NCBI GenBank assembly: GCA_016213735.1
Contig: JACQZU010000010.1
Span: 1-63,181 of the forward strand
Reading direction: 5' to 3'
DNA from: Acidobacteriota bacterium
GTDB lineage: Bacteria; Acidobacteriota; Holophagae; Holophagales; Holophagaceae
DNA: 63,181 nt
In this document: positions 16,993 to 24,217 of the stretch, piece after piece
How the letters are laid out: each line of letters begins with the position of its first letter
Position numbering within the stretch: position 1 is the first letter of the stretch
Position numbers and translations under genes: made by a program
Notes under the pieces: generated by a model
Told to the model about the DNA's origin: nothing
Databases searched by the model: none
The model's input: only the letters and a program-made list of their open reading frames with translations

Positions 16993-19341
16993 CTACTTCC
17001 CGGAATCTTCCTTCGGAGGCGATTTGGGGGTCACGGATGTCCAGGTGATCCGGAGGGTGCCTCCCAGGCTGGAGTCGGTGAACGCCCCGCCGGCCGGGGG
17101 CTGGAGCGTGAAGTCGTTCCCGAAGGCGAGGTTGAGGGCCGGGAGGGGGAGTTCCATGGAGTTCTCCTCCTGGGTGTAGGGGAGGTTCGCAGGTCCCTGG
17201 AGCAGGCCGAAGGCGGGGGTGGTCTTGAAGTCCCCGGAACAATCCCGTCCGCGGTAGGCCAACGACCAGGGTGAAATGTCCTGGCTTTTCATGCCGAAAG
17301 CGAGGCCCAGGGACCCGGTCTTGGCTTGGGGATCGATCCGGATCGGGGAGAGAAGGATGAAATCGGGGGTGCTGCCTGGATTCGGATTGTGGGTGGGAAA
17401 GGCCCCCGAGCCCGAGAGGGTCACGGTGCAGTCTTCCGTGGGCGGCCCCACGTGGGCGGAACCGGATCCGGTCACGGGCAGGCTCGAATCGCGGGTGGGC
17501 ATGGTCCCGCGCTGGGGGTAGACCAGGGCTCCGCCGGGCTTGCGCCGGAAGGCCCCGACGTCCAGGCGGTAGCGGATGGTCGCCGACCCGTCGAACTTGA
17601 GGCCGGCCAAGTCCCCGAAGTTGTTCCAGGTGTAGTGCAGGGGGACTCGCCATTCCGAGAGCTGCCGGAGATTGCTCTTCAACTCCCGGACCTTCACCTG
17701 AACGTCCCCGGAGGCCTGGTCCGGCAGGTCGCAGAGGACCTCGTCCGGGGCCCAGCTCTTCACGGCCACCTCGTTACCGTCCACGGTGACCTTGCCCGGA
17801 TTCTCTCCAAAATAACCGAGGAGCTTGAGCTCCCGGGCCCATTCGTCCACCACCAGGAGGCGGATGCTCGGGGCCAGGATGGGCGGGATTCCGCTCTGAG
17901 AAGCGGGCATGCCCAGGAGCATTCCGCCGCTGCCAGGATCCAGGGTGAGCCCCTTCGCCTGCATGTCCTGGAGGACCAGGTCCCAGGGGAAGGGACGCTG
18001 ATTCGGGCTCTCCTTTTGGTACTGGTTCGCACCCAGCACCCGGTCGGCGAAGTAGCGGATGCGGGTGTAGGCGGTATCGGAGGTGAGCTTCTCGGACCAC
18101 CCCAGGACCACGGAAGCCCCCTTCTGCTGGCAGGCGAAGATGAACTCGCTGTTCCGGCTGCTGAAGCAGGCGTTGATGAACACGATGCTGTCGCGGGCGA
18201 AGCTCATGTAGCGCTGGACGAAGGACGCCGTGATGCCGTAGCGCGTGTCCCAGTCGGCGTAGGAGATGCCCAGGATGCTCTTGGTATCGCCGTTCCTGGC
18301 CGTGAAATGCACGATCCGGTGGGCCGCCAGATCGTCCTTGTACTCCGGGATCTTCTCCAGGTTGTCGTCCTGGAGCGTGGAGGACTGGAGGGCGTAGACC
18401 TTCTCGGTGCCCCCAGGGCCGGGGATCTCCACCCGTCCCCCGTGGCAGTTGATGTAGAAGAACCCGTCGCCCGCGACCGTCTTAAGGGTGGCCAGGCGGG
18501 CGTCTCCCTCCTGCCCGGCCCGCAAGGTCCAGCCGGCGCTGCGAAGCCACCCTGCCACGTCGTCAATGGGGGCCTGGCCTTCGAAATTGGCCCCGAAGGC
18601 GTGCAGGAGGCGGGCATTGGAACTGGGGGAGATGGCACCGCCCGCTGCAGCCATGGCCGTGGGTGCGATCCCGCCTGGAGGACGCCAGGGATCCCGGTTG
18701 GCCGCCACGATGTGCAGGCTCCCGTCCTTCATGAGCCCCCAGGCGCAGAGCCCGTCCAGGGTCACCCCAGTGGAGGCGTATTCGTTCCGGCCGGCCATCA
18801 CGCCGGCCACCGATTGGAGAAAGGCCGCCGGCTGGGGGTTCTGGGCCCACAGGGTCCGACATTGGTCCTCCACCGCCACGATTCCCGTGTTCCTGCTGGG
18901 ACCCTGGGGGACCGTGAGGGTCAGCGCCGCGGTGGCGTCGGCGAATCCGGGGCTCGACCCGCGGATGACCAGGGTCTGGGTGCCCGGGGAAAGGCCGGTG
19001 GTGTCGATGGCGAGGGTCAGGGCGCTCCCCGAAGGCGAACTGGCAGGATTGAAGGAGCCCGCGGCCCACGCAGGTGGTGAAAGCAGGCTGAAGGTGACGG
19101 CCCCGGTGAATCCACCGCTGGGGATCACCTGGACCGCCGTGGTCAGTTGGGCCGGACCGCTCCCTGGCGGGGGCGTGGCCAGGGAGCCAGGGTTCAAGCC
19201 GATTGAGAATCCAGGGGTGGGGCCGGTCCCGCCCCCTCCGCCTCCGGGGGTGCCACCCCCTCCCCCGCCACAGGCAAGGAGGCCCCCGAAGATCAGGGCA
19301 GAAGAGGTCCAAGCAAGATGACGCAGAAGTCGGAAAAACAT
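16993..19341 (-). CDS. Large lipoprotein with predicted caspase-like (clan CD) cysteine peptidase domain
   Basis: A 782-residue lipoprotein. The lipobox LLAC puts the lipidated cysteine at residue 24, followed by a glycine-rich tether. Residues about 45-145 look like an Ig-type beta domain. The central region holds GDGFFYINCHGG (His300) and DSIVFINACFSS (Cys392), each after a hydrophobic strand, followed by KGASVVLGWSEKL. This is the His-Gly and Cys layout of caspase, gingipain and CHAT peptidases. Residues about 500-570 resemble an IPT/TIG fold, and the rest is beta-rich. It is probably anchored to the outer membrane. TATTCT lies 23 nt before the ATG. It precedes fliO on the same strand; a functional link to flagella is not shown. 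Confidence 0.65.
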   Translation of the reverse strand: MFFRLLRHLAWTSSALIFGGLLACGGGGGGTPGGGGGGTGPTPGFSIGLNPGSLATPPPGSGPAQLTTAVQVIPSGGFTGAVTFSLLSPPAWAAGSFNPASSPSGSALTLAIDTTGLSPGTQTLVIRGSSPGFADATAALTLTVPQGPSRNTGIVAVEDQCRTLWAQNPQPAAFLQSVAGVMAGRNEYASTGVTLDGLCAWGLMKDGSLHIVAANRDPWRPPGGIAPTAMAAAGGAISPSSNARLLHAFGANFEGQAPIDDVAGWLRSAGWTLRAGQEGDARLATLKTVAGDGFFYINCHGGRVEIPGPGGTEKVYALQSSTLQDDNLEKIPEYKDDLAAHRIVHFTARNGDTKSILGISYADWDTRYGITASFVQRYMSFARDSIVFINACFSSRNSEFIFACQQKGASVVLGWSEKLTSDTAYTRIRYFADRVLGANQYQKESPNQRPFPWDLVLQDMQAKGLTLDPGSGGMLLGMPASQSGIPPILAPSIRLLVVDEWARELKLLGYFGENPGKVTVDGNEVAVKSWAPDEVLCDLPDQASGDVQVKVRELKSNLRQLSEWRVPLHYTWNNFGDLAGLKFDGSATIRYRLDVGAFRRKPGGALVYPQRGTMPTRDSSLPVTGSGSAHVGPPTEDCTVTLSGSGAFPTHNPNPGSTPDFILLSPIRIDPQAKTGSLGLAFGMKSQDISPWSLAYRGRDCSGDFKTTPAFGLLQGPANLPYTQEENSMELPLPALNLAFGNDFTLQPPAGGAFTDSSLGGTLRITWTSVTPKSPPKEDSGK

Positions 19342-19364
19342 GCCTACTCCGAGGGTGTTCCCTC

Positions 19365-19370
19365 AGAATA
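19365..19370 (-). promoter_or_regulatory. Putative -10 of the caspase-like lipoprotein gene
   Basis: TATTCT lies 23 nt before the ATG in a local AT-rich patch (19365-19388), with CGGAG 7 nt before the ATG. The leader between them contains a small GAGGG/CCCTC hairpin. No good -35 at 17 nt. Confidence 0.35.
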
Positions 19371-19407
19371 ATCCAATTGAACAATAGCGCCAGCAAGTCT
19401 TCGGCTC

Positions 19408-19449
19408 GCAGGGGCACCCATGCTGGCGGGACTTCCCAAGTGCCCCTGC
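19408..19449. terminator. Strong hairpin after the NTF2-like gene
   Basis: GCAGGGGCAC (19408-19417) pairs perfectly with GTGCCCCTGC (19440-19449) around a 22-nt loop. On the minus strand it begins 45 nt past the stop codon of the NTF2-like gene and before the lipoprotein promoter. It probably separates the two transcripts. No U-tract follows. Confidence 0.5.
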
Positions 19450-19493
19450 AGACCCCCGAGCGGGAGCGGGACCTTTGGGAACGGGCCCTTGGT

Positions 19494-20297
19494 TCAGTCC
19501 AAAGGAAGCTCGAGGTCGAGATCCAGTTTCCAGACCTTCCCTTCCAGGCGCCAGAAGCGGGCGAAGGCGGCGAGGGCCTTTCCGCTTCCGTCCTGGCGGG
19601 TCCCGAAGGAGAAGGCCAGGTCGCCGGAGGCCGCGGCCCCCCCGCCTTCCCGGACCCAGCGGTGTCCTTTCAGCCCTTCCAATTCCGCCTGGGTCAGGGA
19701 GGCCGATGGCTGCTGCCCACTCCGAATGAAGCGGGTGCCTCCTCCCCTCGCGGCGAAAGCGGCGGCGACCCCCCCTTGGGCAGCGTCGGCGCTGAAGGCT
19801 TCATCCAGGCCCTCGGGCCCTGGGGCGCCCTTTCCGGGCGGCCGGGAGGGTTCGGCTTCCTGGGCCGGCAGTTCGAGCAGGGGGGGCGCGGGGTGGGGGG
19901 CCCCGGCGTCCAGGAGGGCTTCCCAGCGGTCGCCGGACTTCCGCCAGACCGTGACGAAATGGCCGTGGGCCGGAGGACGACCCCCCTCGGGGGTGTACTG
20001 GTAGGGGCCGGATGAAAATCCGAAGGCCCCATCCGCGCTGACCCGGCACCAGGAGGGGTACCAGCGCAGCTGCCCGGGATCCCTCGGGGCCTTGGCGTAG
20101 AAGGCACGGGCGTTGACGGCCCGGGGCCGGAGCACCACGCAGTTCTCCGCGAAGTGCTCCAGGAAGGCCTGCTGGTATCCCACCGCCTGCCCCCGGTGCG
20201 CGAAGGCCAGTTCGACTGCGGGCAGGGTGGAACGCGCAGGGGGTGGTCCCCCGGCCAGGGGAGGCAAGAGCATGCAGGAGAGGAGGGCGCTTCGCAT
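19494..20297 (-). CDS. Exported protein with two NTF2/SnoaL-like domains
   Basis: A 267-residue exported protein, signal peptide RSALLSCMLLPPLAGG. Residues about 30-135 (LAFAHRGQAVGYQQAFLEHFAENCVVLRP, then PSWCRVSADGAFGFSSGPYQY, then GHFVTVWRKSGDRWEALLDAG) match the DUF4440/SnoaL cone fold. Residues about 160-265 repeat the layout (DEAFSADAAQGGVAAAFAARGGGTRF, then DLAFSFGTRQDG, then FARFWRLEGKVWKLDLDL). Function is unknown. The ATG at 20297 has AAAGG 6 nt upstream; TAGGAT lies at 20326-20331. An alternative ATG at 20327 overlaps that hexamer. Confidence 0.7.
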   Translation of the reverse strand: MRSALLSCMLLPPLAGGPPPARSTLPAVELAFAHRGQAVGYQQAFLEHFAENCVVLRPRAVNARAFYAKAPRDPGQLRWYPSWCRVSADGAFGFSSGPYQYTPEGGRPPAHGHFVTVWRKSGDRWEALLDAGAPHPAPPLLELPAQEAEPSRPPGKGAPGPEGLDEAFSADAAQGGVAAAFAARGGGTRFIRSGQQPSASLTQAELEGLKGHRWVREGGGAAASGDLAFSFGTRQDGSGKALAAFARFWRLEGKVWKLDLDLELPLD

Positions 20298-20433
20298 CGG
20301 CAGCCTTTCGGTGCAGGTCCTTTCCATCCTAGGGGGCCTACCTGCGGGAGAGGATCCCCCCCGCCCCGGCGGGAGACCCTCCCACCCCCGGGGCGGCCGG
20401 TCCCACCCCTGCCCGGCGTGCGAAGCTGGAGGA

Positions 20434-21450
20434 ATGCGGGAAATGGTGGAGGTGATGGCGGGGATCCGTGCGGGCGCGGCCCGCGGGGAGAGCCTCTCCC
20501 TGGCCACGGTGGTCGCCGTCGAGGGATCGGCCTACCGCCACCCCGGGGCGCGGCTGCTGTTGGGGCCCGAGGGTCCGCGATGCGGCAGCGTGAGCGGGGG
20601 TTGCCTCGAGGCCGAACTGCAAGCCCGGGCCGCCGAACTCTCTCCGGGAGGCCGCATCCTCCTTCGCTTCGATCTTCGGGGGGACCTCGACCTCATCTGG
20701 GGAAGCGGCTCGGGCTGCGAGGGGGTGGCGGAGATCCTCCTGGAGCGGCTGCCCGAAGGCCAGACACCGGACTGGGTTCACGAAATGGAACGCGCACGGA
20801 AGGAGCGCCGAACCCTTCGGATGGCCACGGCCCTGGAAGCGTCGGGAGAAAAGGGGATCCACCTCGGAGACCGCTGGTACCTCGCAGGAAAGGATCGACC
20901 GCCGGAGGGAATCCGGGTGCTGGTGGAGGAGATCCACCCCCCGATCGCCTTGTGGTGCCTGGGCCTGGGGGAGGATGCCCGGCCCCTGGCCGAGGGGGCC
21001 GTCGCCCAGGGTTGGACCCTCGGGATGGCGGACCACCGGCCGGGCTTCGCTCGGCCGGAACGCTTCCCCCAGGCCCAGGCGGTGCTGTGCGGGCGGCCCG
21101 AGGAAACCATCCCCCGCATGGGCCTGGATTCTCGCAGTGCCTGCGTCCTGCTCAGCCACCACTGGGACCGGGACCGGGAGGCCCTGCGGATGCTGCTTCC
21201 CTCGCCCGTGGCCTATGTGGGGCTCCTGGGACATCGCCGCCGAAGCCAGCGCCTGCTGGCGACCCTGACCGAGGAGGGGTTCTGCCCGACCGGGGCCCAG
21301 CTCGCGAAGCTCCACGCCCCGGTGGGCCTGGACCTCGGCGGGGATGGGGCGAGTGGGCTCGCCCTGGCGGTGCTCGCCGAGGTCCAGGCGGTGATGGCGG
21401 GCCGGCACGGAGGGCACCTCCGGGACCGCCAGGGACCGATCCATGGCTGA
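20434..21450 (+). CDS. XdhC/CoxF family molybdenum-hydroxylase maturation factor
   Basis: A 338-residue cytoplasmic protein. The N-terminal XdhC_CoxI domain shows SLATVVAVEGSAYRHPGARLLLGP and CGSVSGGCLEAEL. The C-terminal part is the Rossmann XdhC_C domain, with WCLGLGEDARPLAEGAVAQGW, VLLSHHWDRDREALR and YVGLLGHRRRSQRLLATL. Such proteins bind molybdenum cofactor and help sulfurate and insert it into xanthine dehydrogenase-type enzymes. No target enzyme is encoded nearby. GGAGGA precedes the ATG. It overlaps the following mocA-like gene by 8 nt, so the two act together. Confidence 0.88.
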   Translation: MREMVEVMAGIRAGAARGESLSLATVVAVEGSAYRHPGARLLLGPEGPRCGSVSGGCLEAELQARAAELSPGGRILLRFDLRGDLDLIWGSGSGCEGVAEILLERLPEGQTPDWVHEMERARKERRTLRMATALEASGEKGIHLGDRWYLAGKDRPPEGIRVLVEEIHPPIALWCLGLGEDARPLAEGAVAQGWTLGMADHRPGFARPERFPQAQAVLCGRPEETIPRMGLDSRSACVLLSHHWDRDREALRMLLPSPVAYVGLLGHRRRSQRLLATLTEEGFCPTGAQLAKLHAPVGLDLGGDGASGLALAVLAEVQAVMAGRHGGHLRDRQGPIHG

Positions 21451-21994
21451 CGCGGCCGTCCTTCTCGCCGCCGGGGCCTCCCGGCGCCTGGGGAGGCCCA
21501 AGCAACTGGAGGAGATCCACGGCGAGGCCCTGATCCACCGCGCCGCCCGGCTGGCCCTGGAGGCGGGCTTTTCGCCCGTTCTGGTGGTGCTCGGCCACGG
21601 CGCCGACCGGGTCGGAAAGGCGCTGGAGGATTTGGCAGTCCAGGCGGTCCACAATCCCGGCTGGGAGGAGGGCATGGCCTCCTCCATCCGGGCCGGGGTG
21701 TCGGCCCTTCCCCCCGAGGCCGAGTCCGTGCTGCTCCTGGTGTGCGACCAGTTGGCCCTTGCCCGCGGCCTGCTGGAGACCTTCCGTGCGGTCCACGCGG
21801 GATCCCCCGGCCTCACCCTGGCCAGCGCCTACGAGGGCGGCCTCGGGGTTCCCGCCCTCTTCCCCCGCGCCCGCTTTCCCGAGCTCATGGGCTTGCGCGG
21901 GGATCGGGGCGCGAAGGGTCTCCTTGAGGACGGCGCCCTGGGGATCCCCTTTCCGGGAGGGGAGCGGGACCTGGACCTGCCCGGACCGGATTAG
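21443..21994 (+). CDS. MobA/MocA-like molybdenum cofactor nucleotidyltransferase
   Basis: A 183-residue protein with the NTP-transferase signature LLAAGASRRLGRPKQL at residues 7-22, NPGWEEGMASSIRAGV near 72 and LLLVCDQLALARGLL near 97. It is closest to molybdenum cofactor cytidylyltransferase (MocA), which makes the MCD cofactor used by xanthine dehydrogenase-type enzymes. The 8-nt overlap with the upstream XdhC gene supports this. The last 4 nt overlap the convergent hxlR-type gene. Confidence 0.87.
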   Translation: MADAAVLLAAGASRRLGRPKQLEEIHGEALIHRAARLALEAGFSPVLVVLGHGADRVGKALEDLAVQAVHNPGWEEGMASSIRAGVSALPPEAESVLLLVCDQLALARGLLETFRAVHAGSPGLTLASAYEGGLGVPALFPRARFPELMGLRGDRGAKGLLEDGALGIPFPGGERDLDLPGPD

Positions 21995-22362
21995 CCGGTA
22001 TTCCCGAATTTCCGCAGGGCCTTCTGCCATTCGGGGAGGTGGGTTTCCGCCCAACGGCAGAGCGCCCCCAGGGGCTCCAGGAGGGTGCGGCCCAGGTGGG
22101 TGAGCTCGTATTCCGTATGGGGGGGAACCACCGGGTACACCGTGCGCGTCACCAGGCCGTTCTGCTCCATCTGCCGCAGGGTCTGGGTCAGCATCTTCTG
22201 GCTGATCCCCCCAATCCCCTTGTGGATCTCCCCGTATCGCATGCGCCCGCCCCGAAGCAGGTGGATCACCAGGGTGGTCCACTTGTCGGCGATGAGATCC
22301 AGGGCCCGGCGGCTCGGACAATCGGCGTGGAGGACGTTGGCGGCGGGACCCTTGCGAACCAT
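21991..22362 (-). CDS. HxlR-family winged-helix regulator
   Basis: A 123-residue regulator with the HxlR domain: CPSRRALDLIADKWTTLVIHLL, then GGRMRYGEIHKGIGGISQKMLTQTLRQMEQNGLVTRTVYPVVPPHTEYELTHLG. C15 is the conserved N-terminal cysteine that senses electrophiles or oxidants in YodB/HypR-type members. The ATG at 22362 fits the family start. It is divergent from a nitroreductase gene, a common pairing in which the regulator represses the reductase. Two inverted repeats lie directly upstream. Confidence 0.9.
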   Translation of the reverse strand: MVRKGPAANVLHADCPSRRALDLIADKWTTLVIHLLRGGRMRYGEIHKGIGGISQKMLTQTLRQMEQNGLVTRTVYPVVPPHTEYELTHLGRTLLEPLGALCRWAETHLPEWQKALRKFGNTG

Positions 22363-22364
22363 AC

Positions 22365-22393
22365 GGTATGTACCATCCCCTTCAGTACCTACT
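22365..22393. promoter_or_regulatory. Tandem inverted repeats, probable HxlR operator
   Basis: GGTA-TG-TACC (22365-22374) and AGTA-CC-TACT (22384-22393) are two dyads with centres 19 bp apart in the hxlR/nitroreductase intergenic region, starting 3 bp upstream of the hxlR ATG. TAC/GTA dyads are typical of HxlR-family operators. Binding here would block both directions. Confidence 0.5.
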
Positions 22394-22478
22394 TGTTCAT
22401 TGGGATGAAATGCCCCAACCTCTCCCAAGCATAGCCGTGGAGCCCTGCGGCGCCACCCTGGCCTTTCCCGGAGCCCGA

Positions 22479-23135
22479 ATGTCCTTCGAAGCCCTTCCGC
22501 CCGCCCGCCTCCTTGAAGCCCAGCGCTGGCGCTACGCCACTAAGAAGTTCGACCCGGCCCGGCCCATCCCCCCCGAGCTGTGGGCGGCCCTGGAAGAAAC
22601 CCTGGTCCTCACCCCCAGTTCCTACGGATTGCAGCCCTGGAAGTTCCTGGTGATCACCGATCCGGCCCTCAAGACGAGACTCCGGTCCGCATCCTGGAAC
22701 CAGGCCCAGGTGGAGGACTGCTCGCACCACGTGGTTTTCCTGGCCCGGGAAGCCCTTTCGGAGACGGACCTGGACCGCTTCCTGGCCCGGACCGCCGAGC
22801 TCCGGGGCCAGAGCCTGGAGAGCCTGGCCGGCTACAAGGGCTACATGATGGGCGACCTGGTCACCGGGGGACGCTCGGCGGAAATCCGGGAGTGGGCCGT
22901 CCGCCAGGTCTACATCGCCCTGGGAAACTTCATGACCAGCGCCGCGCTCCTGGGGGTGGACACCTGCCCCATGGAGGGTTTGAACCCCGTGAAATACGAC
23001 GAGATCCTGGGCCTGAAGGGCTCGGGCTATCGCACGGTGGTGGCCTGCCCCGCCGGGTTCCGCGCCGCAGGGGACAAGTACGCGGCCGCTCCCAAGGTCC
23101 GCTTCCCGCTGGAGGAGATCATCGAGCGGCGCTGA
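22479..23135 (+). CDS. NfsB-like NAD(P)H nitroreductase
   Basis: A 218-residue FMN-dependent oxidoreductase, the size of E. coli NfsB. Visible features are QRWRYATKKFDP near the N-terminus (FMN phosphate contacts), LTPSSYGLQPWKFLVI, REWAVRQVYIALGNFMTSAALLGVDTCPMEGL and GYRTVVACPAGFRA. It reduces nitroaromatics and quinones; the true substrate is unknown. The ATG at 22479 with GGAG 7 nt upstream is preferred to longer in-frame starts that run into the operator region. It is probably repressed by the divergent HxlR-type regulator. Its 3' end overlaps pyrD by 17 nt, tail to tail. Confidence 0.9.
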   Translation: MSFEALPPARLLEAQRWRYATKKFDPARPIPPELWAALEETLVLTPSSYGLQPWKFLVITDPALKTRLRSASWNQAQVEDCSHHVVFLAREALSETDLDRFLARTAELRGQSLESLAGYKGYMMGDLVTGGRSAEIREWAVRQVYIALGNFMTSAALLGVDTCPMEGLNPVKYDEILGLKGSGYRTVVACPAGFRAAGDKYAAAPKVRFPLEEIIERR

Positions 23136-24165
23136 GACACTCGTTGATGCGCCTCACCAGCCCGGGCCCCTGGAAGATGAGGGCGGTGTAGATCTGCAGG
23201 AGGGCGGCGCCGTCACCCAGAGCGGCGCGGGCCTCCTCGGGTGACGAGAGGCCTCCGCAGGCGATGAGGGGGAGGCGCCCCCCCAGGAGTTCCAGGATGC
23301 GCAGGCGCACCGACCGGGCCTTGGCCGCCAGGGGACGGCCCGAGAGCCCCCCCGCGCCCCAGGCCTCGACCCTGGGCCGCAGGGCCTGGACGACGATGCC
23401 CCGGTCGAGGGTGGTGTTGGTGGCGATGATCCCCGAGATGCCCGACGCGGCGGCAACCCCCACGGTGGCCTCCAGTTCCTCCTGCCCCAGGTCCGGCGCC
23501 AGCTTGAGGAAGAGGGGCCGGGCCTCCAGGCCCATCTCCTTGCGCAGACCCAGAACCCCGTTCAGCAGGGGCTTCAGGGCTTCCGGGGCCTGGAGCCTCC
23601 GCAGGCCCGGGGTGTTGGGGCTGCTGACGTTGAGGGCCACGTAGTCCACGAGGGGGGCGATGAGGCGGTACGAGGCGCAGTAGTCTTCCAGGGCGCCTTC
23701 GTCGGGAGTCTCCTTGTTCTTCCCCAGGTTCCCCCCCACCCGCAGTCCCGCGGGTCGGTCCCGGAGGCGCCGGGCCACCACCTCGGCCCCTTCGCTGTTG
23801 AAGCCCATGCGGTTGAGAAGGAGCCCTTCCTCGGGGAGCCGGAAGATGCGGGGCTGAGGATTCCCGGGCTGGGGCCGGGGCGTCACCGTCCCGATCTCCA
23901 CGTGGCCGAAGCCCAGGCCCTTCCAGAAGGGGAGCAGCTCCGCGCCCTTGTCCAGTCCGGCCGCAAGGCCGAGGGGGGTGGGGAAGTCCAGGCCGGCCAC
24001 GGATCGGCGCAGCCCCGGCAGGCCCCCCCCCGAGAGGGCCGCCGCGGCGCCGCCGAACCCAGGCATGGCCTGCAGGAAGCGGCCCCAGGCAAAGGCGAGG
24101 GCATGCGCCCGTTCGGGCTCCAGGCGGAAGAGCAGGGGCCGGATCAGGGCGTAGGGATCCCTCAT
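23119..24165 (-). CDS. pyrD: Dihydroorotate dehydrogenase (quinone), class 2
   Basis: Oxidises dihydroorotate to orotate in pyrimidine synthesis, passing electrons to membrane quinones. The 348 residues begin with the amphipathic membrane-contact segment RDPYALIRPLLFRLEPERAHALA that marks class 2. Then come TPLGLAAGLDKGAE, GTVTPRPQPGNPQPRIFRLPEEG, LNRMGFNSEGAEVV, VALNVSSPNTPGLRRLQ (the catalytic serine loop), LFLKLAPDL, IIATNTTLDR, GGLSGRPLAAKA and LIACGGLSSPEEA. TACCTT lies 6 nt before the ATG at 24165 with no ribosome site. It is divergent from a POT transporter gene. Confidence 0.97.
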   Translation of the reverse strand: MRDPYALIRPLLFRLEPERAHALAFAWGRFLQAMPGFGGAAAALSGGGLPGLRRSVAGLDFPTPLGLAAGLDKGAELLPFWKGLGFGHVEIGTVTPRPQPGNPQPRIFRLPEEGLLLNRMGFNSEGAEVVARRLRDRPAGLRVGGNLGKNKETPDEGALEDYCASYRLIAPLVDYVALNVSSPNTPGLRRLQAPEALKPLLNGVLGLRKEMGLEARPLFLKLAPDLGQEELEATVGVAAASGISGIIATNTTLDRGIVVQALRPRVEAWGAGGLSGRPLAAKARSVRLRILELLGGRLPLIACGGLSSPEEARAALGDGAALLQIYTALIFQGPGLVRRINECLSAAR

Positions 24166-24170
24166 GCTCT

Positions 24171-24182
24171 CAAGGTACCTTG
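24171..24182. promoter_or_regulatory. Palindrome in the pyrD/POT intergenic region
   Basis: CAAGGTACCTTG is a perfect 12-bp palindrome in the 52-bp gap between divergent genes. It contains the TACCTT hexamer (24172-24177) that sits 6 nt before the pyrD ATG at leaderless spacing. It could be a promoter core, an operator, or both. Confidence 0.4.
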
Positions 24183-24217
24183 GAGCCCGCACCCTCGACA
24201 CCGGCCCCGGAGCCTTC

